The notes under the pieces: generated by a model | Databases searched by the model: none | What the model was told of the DNA's origin: nothing | Seen by the model: only the letters and a program-made list of their open reading frames with translations | In this document: in pieces, positions 24,399 through 32,768 of the stretch | Layout: every line of letters begins with the position of its first letter | How positions within the stretch are numbered: position 1 is the first letter of the stretch | From: JBOGVZ01 sp050692985 | GTDB lineage: Bacteria > Actinomycetota > UBA4738 > CALAEC01 | DNA length: 64,000 nucleotides | Direction: 5' to 3' | NCBI GenBank assembly: GCA_050692985.1 | Contig: JBOGVZ010000077.1 | Coordinates: 91,456 to 155,455 of the forward strand | Made by a program: the position numbers and the translations under genes

Positions 24399-25463
24399 CT
24401 AGTGGCGACCGGACGGGACCAGGATCCGCTTCAGGGCCTCGAACTCCTCCAGGCACCGCCCGGAGCCGAGGACCACGCAGAACAGGGGGTCCTTGGCCAC
24501 GTACACCGGCATCCCGGTCTCGTGCCTCAGGCGCTCGTCCAACCCCTTCAGGAGCGCTCCGCCGCCGGTGAGGACGATTCCCTGGTCCATCAGGTCGGAA
24601 GCGAGCTCGGGGGGACAGCGGTCCAGGGTGTTCTTGACGGCGTCGATGACCGCGTTGACGGGCTCCTCGATGGCCTTGCGGACCTCCTCCGCGCTGATGT
24701 GCACGGTCTTGGGGAGGCCGGCCACCAGGTCCCGCCCCTTGATCTCCGCGATCATCTCGTCCGGGGTGGGGAAGGCCGAGCCGATGGCCACCTTGATGGC
24801 CTCCGAGGTCCGCTCCCCCAGCACCAGGGAGAACTCCTTCTTCACGTACTGGATGATGGCCTCGTCGAGCTCGTCGCCGCCCACGCGGATCGAGGTCTCG
24901 GTGACGATCCCGCCCATCGAGATCACGGCCACCTCCGTGGTGCCGCCCCCGATGTCCACGACCATCGAGCCCACCGGCTCGTGGATGGGCATCCCCGCCC
25001 CGATGGCCGCGGCCATGGGCTCCTCGATGATGTAGGCGGCCCGGGCCCCGGCGGCGATCGTTGCCTCCTCCACGGCTCGCTGCTCGACCCCGGTGATCCC
25101 GCTGGGCACGCACACGACCACCCGCGGCTTGGCCAGGAACCGGCGCGTGTGGACCTTCTGGATGAAGTAGCGGAGCATCTTCTCGGTGATGTCGAAGTCC
25201 GCGATGACCCCGTCCTTCAGCGGCCGCACCGCCTGGATGTGGGAGGGCGTCCGGCCGATCATCCGCTTGGCCTCGGCCCCCACCGCCAGCACCTGGTTGT
25301 TCTGGGTGTTGACCGCCACCACCGAGGGTTCGTCCAGCACCACGCCGCGGCCCCGCACGTACACCAGGGTGTTGGCCGTGCCGAGGTCCACCGCCATGTC
25401 TCGTCCTAGAAGGCCGGTGATGCCTTCGGGGCGCTCGGGGCTGTGGGATCTTTGACGGTCCAT
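24399..25463 (-). CDS. mreB: Rod shape-determining actin MreB
   Basis: A 354-residue bacterial actin that forms membrane-associated filaments guiding lateral wall growth. Family segments are DMAVDLGTANTLVYVRGRGVV (phosphate 1), VVDIGGGTTEVAVIS (phosphate 2), and GIVLTGGGALLKGLDERL (adenosine). The ATG at 25461-25463 has GGAG seven bases upstream; an ATG at 25496 would add 11 residues and has a weaker AAGG site. MreB usually starts a few residues before DMAVDLGT, so both starts give a slightly long N-terminus. First gene of the mreBCD-mrdA-rodA unit; the 257-bp gap to fabD must contain divergent promoters. Confidence 0.96.
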   Translation of the reverse strand: MDRQRSHSPERPEGITGLLGRDMAVDLGTANTLVYVRGRGVVLDEPSVVAVNTQNNQVLAVGAEAKRMIGRTPSHIQAVRPLKDGVIADFDITEKMLRYFIQKVHTRRFLAKPRVVVCVPSGITGVEQRAVEEATIAAGARAAYIIEEPMAAAIGAGMPIHEPVGSMVVDIGGGTTEVAVISMGGIVTETSIRVGGDELDEAIIQYVKKEFSLVLGERTSEAIKVAIGSAFPTPDEMIAEIKGRDLVAGLPKTVHISAEEVRKAIEEPVNAVIDAVKNTLDRCPPELASDLMDQGIVLTGGGALLKGLDERLRHETGMPVYVAKDPLFCVVLGSGRCLEEFEALKRILVPSGRH

Positions 25464-25720
25464 GGACAGGCTCCGCTCTCCAAGGGGAAGCGGCATCGCA
25501 CCTTTCTACAGGAGACGCTCAGCATAATGCAATACGCACCGGCCACCCATCTCCCGGCCCCGGCCGGCCCCGGCCGTCGTCGACACAACCTACTGGATGG
25601 AAGGTCGAACCGACGCGTAACCTCTGGGGATGGCCGAACGGTCCTTATCATCGTGACCCCCCCAACCCGGTCCGCTCCGCCCGTGTGCTTCCGCATGCCC
25701 CGGCAACCCGGAGGCCTGCC

Positions 25721-26653
25721 ATGAGCGGGACGGCCGTGCTGTTCCCCGGCCAGGGCTCCCAGTACGCTGGGATGGCCGACCCCTGGACGTCGCACCCGGC
25801 CGGCCGGGTGGCCCTGGACGCCTGCTCGGAGACCCTGGGGTGGGACGTGGTGAAGGCCTGCCGAGACGAGGAGCGCCTGGCCGACACCGCCGTGGTCCAG
25901 CCGGCCCTGTTCGCCTGCGACCTGGCGGCCTTCCGGGTGCTGGAGGCGGAAGGAGCTCGATTCGCCGTGGCCGCCGGCCACTCCCTGGGCGAGTTCGTGG
26001 CCCTGGTCGCGGCCGGAGCGCTCGACGAGCGCGCCGCGCTGGAGGCGGTGATCGAGCGAGGACACGCCATGCACGAGGCCGCCGGGGCCACCCCGGGGGC
26101 CATGGCCGCCCTGGTGGGCATCTCCCCGCAGCAGGCCGCGGACATCGTGGGCGTGGCCGGACGGGGCGGCGTGCTCACGGTGGCCAACGAGAACAGCCCA
26201 CGGCAGACGGTGGTCTCGGGAACCGTCGCGGCCGTGGAGAGCGCCGAGGCGCTGGCCCGGGATCGCGGGGCCCGCACGATCCGGCTCAAGGTCGCGGGGG
26301 CGTTCCACTCCCCGCTGATGCAGCCCGCGCTCGGCCGGGTCCGGACCGGGGTGGCCCGGCTGAGGTTCGAGCAGCCACGGTTCCCCGTCGTCCCCAACGC
26401 CTCCGGCCGTCCAGAGTCCCACCCGTTCGCCCTGCGCGACCTGCTGGCCCGCCACCTGGTCTCGCCCGTGAAGTGGGAGCGGTCGATGCGGGCCATGGGC
26501 GAGGCGGGCGTGGACCTGTTCGTGGAGGCCGGCCCGGGAGACGTGCTGTCGAAGCTGGCCAAGCGGAGCGTCCCCGGAACCCGAGCCGTGGCCGTGGGCA
26601 CGCCGGGAGAGGCCCAGGCCCTGGCCGCCGAGCTGGGGGTGCGGGCCCGGTGA
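25721..26653 (+). CDS. fabD: Malonyl-CoA:ACP transacylase
   Basis: A 310-residue enzyme that loads malonyl groups onto acyl carrier protein. The N-terminal VLFPGQGSQYAGM, the nucleophile Ser88 in AGHSLGEFVAL, the VANENSPRQTVVSG loop and the AFHSPLMQPAL motif carrying the catalytic His are all present. ATG chosen at 25721 because a GGAGG lies seven bases before it; the frame is open 12 codons upstream without such a site. First gene of a fabD-x-fabH-fabG-acpP-fabF operon in which the genes overlap or nearly touch. Confidence 0.96.
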   Translation: MSGTAVLFPGQGSQYAGMADPWTSHPAGRVALDACSETLGWDVVKACRDEERLADTAVVQPALFACDLAAFRVLEAEGARFAVAAGHSLGEFVALVAAGALDERAALEAVIERGHAMHEAAGATPGAMAALVGISPQQAADIVGVAGRGGVLTVANENSPRQTVVSGTVAAVESAEALARDRGARTIRLKVAGAFHSPLMQPALGRVRTGVARLRFEQPRFPVVPNASGRPESHPFALRDLLARHLVSPVKWERSMRAMGEAGVDLFVEAGPGDVLSKLAKRSVPGTRAVAVGTPGEAQALAAELGVRAR

Positions 26654-26898
26654 CGCTGCGCGTGGTGGTGGCTCCGGGGTCCGGACGGCTGCGGCTCCTG
26701 CCTCCCCGGGCCTACCGAGGCGGCACCGAGTGGGTCGAGCCGGGGCAGCCGGTGGCCCGGCTGGAGCGAGGCAACGGAGACCTGGTGCTCACCGCGCCCG
26801 TGCGGGGCCGCGTGGCCGCCGTCCTCGGCCTCGACGGGGAGCCGGTGGTGGCCGGGCAGGCCGTGATGGCCATCGAGCCGGAGGTGTCGGCCCAGTGA
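26650..26898 (+). CDS. Small barrel-sandwich (lipoyl/biotinyl-like) protein lacking the modifiable Lys
   Basis: An 82-residue protein overlapping the fabD stop and the fabH start by four bases each. The second half reads WVEPGQPVARLERGNGDLVL...APVRGRVAAVLGLDGEPVVAGQAVMAIEP, the alternating V-x-x-G and G-x-V pattern of lipoyl/biotinyl and RnfC/HlyD barrel-sandwich hybrids. The lysine in a usual MKM or DKA turn is absent: there is no Lys in the whole protein. A role as a biotin carrier for acetyl-CoA carboxylase is therefore unlikely; it may be a structural or regulatory element of fatty acid synthesis. I know no named family for it. Confidence 0.68.
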   Translation: MTLRVVVAPGSGRLRLLPPRAYRGGTEWVEPGQPVARLERGNGDLVLTAPVRGRVAAVLGLDGEPVVAGQAVMAIEPEVSAQ

Positions 26899-27902
26899 CG
26901 GGGCCCGTGGCCCGGATCGCCGGGGTCGGTTCCGCGCTCCCCGAGCGCGTCGTCACGAACGAGGACCTCGAGCGTGTGGTGGACACCACCGACGAATGGA
27001 TCTTCTCCCGGACCGGCATCCGGACCCGGCGGTTCGCGGGCGACGGCGAGACGGCTTCCTCGCTGGCGGCCGAGGCCGCCGAGCGGGCCCTGAGGGCCGC
27101 CGGGGTGGACCCCGGGGCGGTGGACCTCACGATCGTGGCCACGGTGAGCGGCGACCAGCCGCTGCCGTCCACGGCGTCGTTCGTCCAGGCCCGCCTGGGG
27201 CTCACCGGCGCGGCCTTCGACCTGGCGGCCGCCTGTGCCGGGTTCGTGTACGGGGTGGACGTCGCCTCGGGCCAGGTCGCCGCCGGCCGGGCCGAGACCG
27301 TGCTGGTGGTGGGCACGGAGGTCCTGTCTCGCTTCCTGAACCTCTCCGACCGGACCACCTGCGTGCTGTTCGGAGACGGGGCCGGGGCGGCGGTGCTGGT
27401 GCCGGGCCAGGAGCCGGGGGTGCTGGCCTCGGTCCTGGAGAACGACGGCCGCCACGCCCATCTCCTGGAGATCCCCGCCGGGGGCTCGGCCCGCCCGGCC
27501 GGTCCCGAGACCGTGGCCGCCGGAGCGCACACCATCCGCATGGAGGACGGGCGGGAGGTGTTCAAGCGCGCGGTGGTGGGCATGTCCGAGGCGTGTGCCG
27601 CCCTGCTCGACAAGGCCGGCATCCCGGCCGAGGAGGTCTCGCTGATGGTCCCCCACCAGGCCAACGGGCGCATCATCCGGGCCGTGGCCGAGCGGCTACG
27701 CTTCCCCCCCGAGCGGGTGTACGTGGACCTGGAGAACGTGGGCAACACCTCGGCCGCCTCGGTGCCGATCGCCCTCGACCACGCCTGGCGCGACGGGCGG
27801 CTGGCCCCGGGCGACGTCGTGCTCACGGCGGCGTTCGGAGCGGGGCTGGCCTGGGGGGCGAACCTGGTCCGGTGGACCGCCCCGGCCCCGGAGGAGCCAT
27901 GA
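26895..27902 (+). CDS. fabH: 3-oxoacyl-ACP synthase III (FabH)
   Basis: A 335-residue initiating condensing enzyme that joins acyl-CoA to malonyl-ACP. Catalytic triad in order: Cys114 (LAAACAGFVYG), His254 (VPHQANGRI) and Asn284 (ENVGNTSAAS), with the usual 30-residue His-Asn spacing. N-terminal ARIAGVGSALPERVVTNEDLE and the TDEWIFSRTGI segment confirm the family. GTG start overlapping the small barrel-sandwich gene; its stop overlaps the fabG ATG. In actinobacteria FabH often sets branched-chain priming, but substrate cannot be read here. Confidence 0.96.
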   Translation: MTGPVARIAGVGSALPERVVTNEDLERVVDTTDEWIFSRTGIRTRRFAGDGETASSLAAEAAERALRAAGVDPGAVDLTIVATVSGDQPLPSTASFVQARLGLTGAAFDLAAACAGFVYGVDVASGQVAAGRAETVLVVGTEVLSRFLNLSDRTTCVLFGDGAGAAVLVPGQEPGVLASVLENDGRHAHLLEIPAGGSARPAGPETVAAGAHTIRMEDGREVFKRAVVGMSEACAALLDKAGIPAEEVSLMVPHQANGRIIRAVAERLRFPPERVYVDLENVGNTSAASVPIALDHAWRDGRLAPGDVVLTAAFGAGLAWGANLVRWTAPAPEEP

Positions 27903-28633
27903 GACGGGTGGCGGTGGTGACGGGGGCCTCGGGGGGCATCGGCCGGGCCGCGGCGGTGGCCCTGGCCCGCGGCGGCGCCCTGGTGGCATGCGGCTATCAG
28001 CGAGACGACGCCGGAGCGAAGGAGACGGTGGGAGCCATCGAGGACGCCGGCGGGACGGCCGCGGCCTTCGCCGCGGACGTGTCCGACGAGGAACAGGTCG
28101 CCGAGCTGTTCGGAGCGGTGGAGGCCTGGGCGGAGCCGCCGCTGATCGTGGTGGCCAGCGCGGGGACGAACCGAGACGGGCTGGCCGTGCGCTTCCCGGC
28201 CGCGGAGTTCCGAAGGATCCTCGACGTGAACCTCACCGGGGCGTTCCTGTGCGCCCGGGCCGCGCTCCCGGCGATGCTCAAGGCCCGGTGGGGCCGGATC
28301 GTCATGGTGTCGTCCGTGGCGGGGCTACGAGGGAACGCCGGACAGGGCGCGTACGCCGCATCGAAGAGCGGGCTCATCGGGCTGACCCGCACGCTGGCCC
28401 GCGAGTACGGGGGCCGGGGCATCACCGCGAACGCGGTGTGCCCGGGATTCATCGAGACGGACATGATCGCCGCGCTGTCCGAGGCCGCCCGGGCTCGGCT
28501 GGCGGAAGACGTCCCCGCGGGCAGGACCGGAACGCCGGAGGAGGCCGCCGCGGCGATCCGGTTCCTGGCCGGGGAGGAGGCCTCGTACGTGAACGGGGCC
28601 GTGCTGACGGTGGACGGCGGCCTGGTGGCTTGA
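27899..28633 (+). CDS. fabG: 3-oxoacyl-ACP reductase FabG
   Basis: A 244-residue short-chain dehydrogenase/reductase. NADPH site TGASGGIG at residues 9-16, the structural ASAGTN variant of NNAG, catalytic Ser (MVSSVAG), Tyr and Lys (GAYAASKSG), and the C-terminal LTVDGGLVA are visible. It carries out the first reduction of the elongation cycle. The ATG overlaps fabH by four bases. Note that the usual N-N-A-G loop is A-S-A-G here. Confidence 0.94.
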   Translation: MRRVAVVTGASGGIGRAAAVALARGGALVACGYQRDDAGAKETVGAIEDAGGTAAAFAADVSDEEQVAELFGAVEAWAEPPLIVVASAGTNRDGLAVRFPAAEFRRILDVNLTGAFLCARAALPAMLKARWGRIVMVSSVAGLRGNAGQGAYAASKSGLIGLTRTLAREYGGRGITANAVCPGFIETDMIAALSEAARARLAEDVPAGRTGTPEEAAAAIRFLAGEEASYVNGAVLTVDGGLVA

Positions 28634-28651
28634 GACGAGGGAGGTGAACCG

Positions 28652-28903
28652 ATGGAGCGAGGAGAGATCGAGGAGCGGGTCCGCAAGGTGCTGGCCGACC
28701 AGCTGGCCCGCGACGTTGACGAGGTGACGATGGAGGCTCGGTTCGAGGAGGACCTCGACGCCGACTCCCTGGACCTGGTCGAGGCCGTCCTGGCCCTGGA
28801 GGAAGAGCTCGACGTCAAGATCCCCGAGGAGGAGATGGAGGGCGTCAAGACCGTCGGTCAGGCGGTGGAGCTGGTCCTGGCCAAGCGGGGCGTGAGCGCG
28901 TGA
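28652..28903 (+). CDS. acpP: Acyl carrier protein
   Basis: An 83-residue acidic protein with the phosphopantetheine attachment Ser39 in EDLDADSLDLVEAVLALEEEL and the helix IPEEEMEGVKTVGQAVE. It carries growing acyl chains between the enzymes encoded around it. A GGGAGGTGA ribosome site, the strongest of the operon, precedes the ATG after an 18-base gap, fitting the need for much ACP. Its stop overlaps the fabF start. Confidence 0.98.
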   Translation: MERGEIEERVRKVLADQLARDVDEVTMEARFEEDLDADSLDLVEAVLALEEELDVKIPEEEMEGVKTVGQAVELVLAKRGVSA

Positions 28904-30135
28904 CCGAACGCCGTCGGGTGGTGGTCACCGGCATCGGGCCGGTGACCCCGGTGGGCATCGGGCGGGAGCCGTTCTGGGACGCCCTGCTGGCGGGGCGGTC
29001 GGGGATCGGCGAGATCACCCTGTTCGACCCCTCCGAGCTCCCGGTGCGCATCGCCGGCGAGGTCCGGGACCTCGACCCCACCGACTACCTGGACCGCAAG
29101 CAGGTGCGCAGGACCGACCGGGTCGTCCACCTGGCGATGGCCGCGGCCCGGCTGGCCTGGGACGAGGCGGGGTCGCCCGAGGTGGACCCGGCCCGGGTCG
29201 CCGTGATCGTGTCGACGGGGATCGGCGGGCTGAGCACGATGGTCCAGCAGCAGACGGTGCTGCTCGAGCGGGGCCCGGATCGCGTCTCGGCCTTCATGGT
29301 CCCGGGCATGATGCCGAACGCCGCCGCCGGCCAGGTGGCAATGGAGCTGGGGTTCACCGGGCCGAACACGTGCATCACCACCGCCTGCGCGGCCGGGGCC
29401 CATGCCGTCGGGGAGGGCTACCGCTACGTCCGGGACGGCCTGGCCGACGTGTGCCTGGCCGGCGGATCGGAGGCCGTCATCACCCCGCTGGGCATCGCGG
29501 GGTTCGCCCAGATGGGGGCCCTGTCGAAGAACCCGGACGCGGCCGGGGCCAGCCGGCCGTTCGACGCGAACCGGGACGGGTTCGTCCTCTCGGAGGGAGC
29601 ATGCCTGCTGGTGCTGGAGGACGCCGAGCGGGCCGCTGCCCGGGGGGCCACGGTCTATGCGGAGGTGGCCGGCTACGGGGCCTCCGCGGACGCCTTCCAC
29701 ATCACCCAGCCGGAGCCCCAGGGGGGCGGGGCGGTGGCCGCCATGGAGGCGGCCCTGGGCGACGCCGGCGAGCCGGCCGAGGCCGTGGGCCACATCAACG
29801 CCCACGGCACCTCCACGCCGCTCAACGACGCCGCCGAGACCCGGGCCATCCACAAGGTGCTGGGGGACCACGCCTCGCGCGTGGCCGTCTCCTCGACGAA
29901 GTCCATGACGGGCCACACCCTCGGCGCCGCCGGGGCCGTGGAGGCCGCCGCCGCCGCGCTGGCCGTCCACACCGGGGCCGTCCCTCCGACGATCAACTAC
30001 GAGACCCCGGACCCCGACTGCGACCTGGACTACGTGCCGAACCGCGCCCGGGAGATGCCGGTCCGGGTGGCGCTGTCGAACTCGTTCGGGTTCGGCGGAC
30101 AGAACGCGGTGCTGGCCCTTCGGCGAGCCTCCTAG
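28900..30135 (+). CDS. fabF: 3-oxoacyl-ACP synthase II (FabF)
   Basis: A 411-residue elongating condensing enzyme. Cys163 (TTACAAGAHA), His302 (NAHGTSTPLND), Lys334 (STKSMTGHT) and His339 form the KAS II active site; the C-terminal NSFGFGGQNAVLAL is standard. GTG start overlapping acpP (GTGA). It closes the operon and is convergent with the RodZ-like gene, a 7-bp hairpin lying between them. Confidence 0.97.
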   Translation: MTERRRVVVTGIGPVTPVGIGREPFWDALLAGRSGIGEITLFDPSELPVRIAGEVRDLDPTDYLDRKQVRRTDRVVHLAMAAARLAWDEAGSPEVDPARVAVIVSTGIGGLSTMVQQQTVLLERGPDRVSAFMVPGMMPNAAAGQVAMELGFTGPNTCITTACAAGAHAVGEGYRYVRDGLADVCLAGGSEAVITPLGIAGFAQMGALSKNPDAAGASRPFDANRDGFVLSEGACLLVLEDAERAAARGATVYAEVAGYGASADAFHITQPEPQGGGAVAAMEAALGDAGEPAEAVGHINAHGTSTPLNDAAETRAIHKVLGDHASRVAVSSTKSMTGHTLGAAGAVEAAAAALAVHTGAVPPTINYETPDPDCDLDYVPNRAREMPVRVALSNSFGFGGQNAVLALRRAS

Positions 30136-30140
30136 CGCGG

Positions 30141-30157
30141 GCCCGGCTCAGCCGGGC
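30141..30157. terminator. Likely bidirectional terminator hairpin
   Basis: A perfect 7-bp stem (GCCCGGC and GCCGGGC) with a TCA loop in the 12-base gap between fabF and the RodZ-like gene, its loop being the stop codon of the latter. No T-tract, but its place between convergent genes suggests that it ends or stabilises both transcripts. Confidence 0.5.
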
Positions 30158-30918
30158 TCGGTGACCACGGCCCGTCCGTTCCTGAACACGAACCCCGCCT
30201 CGTAGATCTGGCCGGGCTCGCCGGCCAGTCCCAGCGGATCGCCGTTGAGCGTGAGCCGCACCGCGCCGGCGTTGCCGATGCGGACGTCGAGGCGGCCGTT
30301 CGGCCCGGCCCGGAACGTCCGGGAGAACCCCGGCTGGGCCGTCTCCTGGTAGAGGACCTCCTCGCCGCGAAGCACGCGGATCCACGCGGGGGTGTCGGTG
30401 ACGGTGATCTTCAGCCGGACCCCTCGGACCGCCGGGGATTCCCGGGCGGGCTCGGTGGGCTCCGTGGTGGGCGGGGTGAGCGTGGCGGCGGGAGGTGGCC
30501 CCACCGGGCCGCGGGGGGTCACCGGCTCACCTTCCCGGCCCGCCCGTACCGCGAAGACCGCGATGGCCACCAGGGCCATGGTCGAGGCCACCGTCAGCAG
30601 GATCCGGCCCCAGGGCCCCCGGGGCGTCTCGACGGGGACCGGGAGGCGGATCGGCGGCTCCTCGGGATCGCCGTGGGTCCTGCGGTAGTCGGCGACCAGC
30701 GGGTCGGGGTCGAGCCCCAGGTACCGCGCGTACTCCTCGAGGAACGCCCGGGCGTACACGGGGGCGGGGAACTCCCTGGGTGGGGCATCGCGCTCCAGCG
30801 CTTCCAGGAAGCGCTTGTTGATCCGCGTATGCTCGAACGCCTCGTCGAGGTCCACGCCCCGCGCGGACCGGGCCTCCCGGAGGCGAGTGCCGACGCTTCC
30901 GTTCGCGCTGATCACCAC
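30148..30918 (-). CDS. RodZ-like HTH/transmembrane protein
   Basis: A 256-residue protein with an N-terminal cytoplasmic helix-turn-helix of the RodZ type (GTRLREARSARGVDLDEAFEHTRINKRFLEALERD), a membrane helix near residues 107-123 (ILLTVASTMALVAIAVFAV), a Pro/Thr-rich linker and a C-terminal beta-domain (LKITVTDTPAWIRVLRGEEVLYQETAQPG) like the RodZ periplasmic domain. RodZ binds MreB through its HTH. The position 5.5 kb from mreB, across the inserted fab operon, supports a link with shape control. GTG start. Its exact role in actinobacteria is uncertain. Confidence 0.85.
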   Translation of the reverse strand: MVISANGSVGTRLREARSARGVDLDEAFEHTRINKRFLEALERDAPPREFPAPVYARAFLEEYARYLGLDPDPLVADYRRTHGDPEEPPIRLPVPVETPRGPWGRILLTVASTMALVAIAVFAVRAGREGEPVTPRGPVGPPPAATLTPPTTEPTEPARESPAVRGVRLKITVTDTPAWIRVLRGEEVLYQETAQPGFSRTFRAGPNGRLDVRIGNAGAVRLTLNGDPLGLAGEPGQIYEAGFVFRNGRAVVTEPG

Positions 30919-31027
30919 CGCCGCACCCGAGCCCTCGGCGTCCTCCCCCGCATCGTCATTCTAAGGGACGCCGGAGGGAAGGTTTCGGTTCCCGGTACGC
31001 CGGGGGGAGATCCGGCCGTCGCCCGCC

Positions 31028-31432
31028 TCAGCCGAAGAACAGGTCGAGCTCGCGCTTGGCGGACTCCGGGGAGTCGCTGCCGTGAACCAGGTTCTCCGTG
31101 ATGGCCAGGGCCAGGTCGCCGCGGATGGTTCCGGGGCCGGCGTCAACCGGGTTCGTGGCCCCCATCACGGTCCGGACCACCGAGATCGCATCGGGGCCGA
31201 CCACCCGTGCCACCACGACGTCCCCGGAGGTGATGAACTCGACCAGGTCACGGAAGAATGCCTTGTCCCGGTGCTCGGAGTAGTGCCGCTCGGCCAGGTC
31301 GCGGTCGATGCGCATCATCCGCATCTCAACGATCCGCAGGCCCTTGCGCTCCAGCCGGCCCAGCACCTCGCCGATCAGCCCGCGGTTCACCGCGTCGGGC
31401 TTGACGATGACGAGTGTCTGTTCGTCGGCCAT
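31028..31432 (-). CDS. ndk: Nucleoside-diphosphate kinase
   Basis: A 134-residue kinase that balances nucleoside triphosphate pools through a phospho-histidine intermediate. His117 lies in the signature NLVHGSDSPESAKRE, and TLVIVKPDAVNRGLIGEVL opens the protein. Length is standard. Two bases separate it from folC upstream. Confidence 0.98.
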   Translation of the reverse strand: MADEQTLVIVKPDAVNRGLIGEVLGRLERKGLRIVEMRMMRIDRDLAERHYSEHRDKAFFRDLVEFITSGDVVVARVVGPDAISVVRTVMGATNPVDAGPGTIRGDLALAITENLVHGSDSPESAKRELDLFFG

Positions 31433-31434
31433 GG

Positions 31435-32739
31435 TCAATCCAGGGTCAGGGAGCGGGCGTCCGCGACAGTGTACAGAGAGCCGCTCACCAGGATGAGGTC
31501 GTCCTCCGCGGCCGCGGCTCGGGCGGCGGAGACGGCCCGGGCCACCGAGCCGTGGACGGTGGCCGGCACGCCGGCCCGCTCGCAGGCCGCGGCCACCTCC
31601 TCGGCCGGGAGGGCCCGCGGGCTGGTGCTGGCGCAGGCGTAGGCCACGTCCGAGCGGGGGGCCAGGGCGTCCACGATTGCCCGGAGGTCCTTGCCCCCGA
31701 GCACGCCGATCACCAGGTGGAGACGGCGCCACACGAAGGACTCGGCCAGGGCCTCGGCCAGGGCCGCGGCGCCGTCGGGGTTGTGGGCGCCATCCAGGAC
31801 TACGAGCGGGTGGCGAGTCACCACCTCCATCCGCCCGGGGGACGTGGCCCCCGCCAGGGCCTCGCGGAGGACGTCCGCGGACAGGGCCCGGCCCAGCAGC
31901 GCCTCGGAGGCCGCCACCGCCGCCGCGGCGTTGCAGGCCTGGTGCTCGCCGTGGAGGGGTAGCAGCAGCTCCTCGTACGTCTCATGGAGACCCCGGATCC
32001 GGAGACGCTGCCCGCCCACCGCCAGGTCCCGCGCTTCCACACCGAAGTCCCGATCTTCCAGGGTCACCGTGGCCCCCACGCCCTTGGCCCGGGCCTCGAT
32101 CACGGCCATGGCCTCCGGCCGCTGCTGTTGGACCACCGCGGTGGCCTCCGGCTTGATGATCCCGGCCTTCTCCCCCGCCACCTCCTCCACCGTCTCACCC
32201 AGCTCGGGATGGTCCAGCCCGATGGGGCACAGCACCGCCACCTCTCCGCGGACCAGATTCGTGGCGTCCCACCGCCCGCCCATACCCACCTCGAACACGG
32301 CGGCGTCCACCGGCTTGTCGGCGAACCACAGGTAGGCCAGCGCGGTCAGCGCCTCGAAGTACGTCACCCGCTCACCGCGGCCGTCCACCTCCTGGAGGTA
32401 CGGGCGGAGGTGTTCGTACCCCTCGGCGAACTCATCCTGGGAGATGGCCTCCTCGCACAGGGCCAGCCGCTCGGTGACCGAGTGCAGGTGGGGCGAGGTG
32501 TACAGGCCCGCGGCCAGGCCATGGCCGCACAGGATCCGCGCCGCCACCCGCGCCGTGCTGGTCTTGCCGTTGGTGCCGGTGACGTGGACGGTCGGATAGG
32601 TCAGCTCGGGGTGGTCCAGCAGGTCGCACAGGGCGCTGATGCGATCCAGGTCCGGCACCATCCTGGCGGGTTGGCGGCCGTCGAGGTCCGCCACCGCGTC
32701 CCGGTAGCGCCCTTCCACTGGGGGGTTCGCTCGCTGCAC
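31435..32739 (-). CDS. folC: Folylpolyglutamate/dihydrofolate synthase
   Basis: A 434-residue Mur-ligase-type enzyme that adds glutamate to folates. P-loop VTGTNGKTST at about residues 51-60, then YTSPHLHSVTER, VFEVGMGGRWDATN and GEHQACNAAAAVAA, followed by a C-terminal ligase domain (VVLDGAHNPDGAAALAEAL). GTG start; 29 bases after valS and 2 before ndk, the usual valS-folC-ndk actinobacterial order. Confidence 0.96.
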   Translation of the reverse strand: MQRANPPVEGRYRDAVADLDGRQPARMVPDLDRISALCDLLDHPELTYPTVHVTGTNGKTSTARVAARILCGHGLAAGLYTSPHLHSVTERLALCEEAISQDEFAEGYEHLRPYLQEVDGRGERVTYFEALTALAYLWFADKPVDAAVFEVGMGGRWDATNLVRGEVAVLCPIGLDHPELGETVEEVAGEKAGIIKPEATAVVQQQRPEAMAVIEARAKGVGATVTLEDRDFGVEARDLAVGGQRLRIRGLHETYEELLLPLHGEHQACNAAAAVAASEALLGRALSADVLREALAGATSPGRMEVVTRHPLVVLDGAHNPDGAAALAEALAESFVWRRLHLVIGVLGGKDLRAIVDALAPRSDVAYACASTSPRALPAEEVAAACERAGVPATVHGSVARAVSAARAAAAEDDLILVSGSLYTVADARSLTLD

Positions 32740-32768
32740 GATCCGATGCCTCCTTCGGTCCGGGCAAG

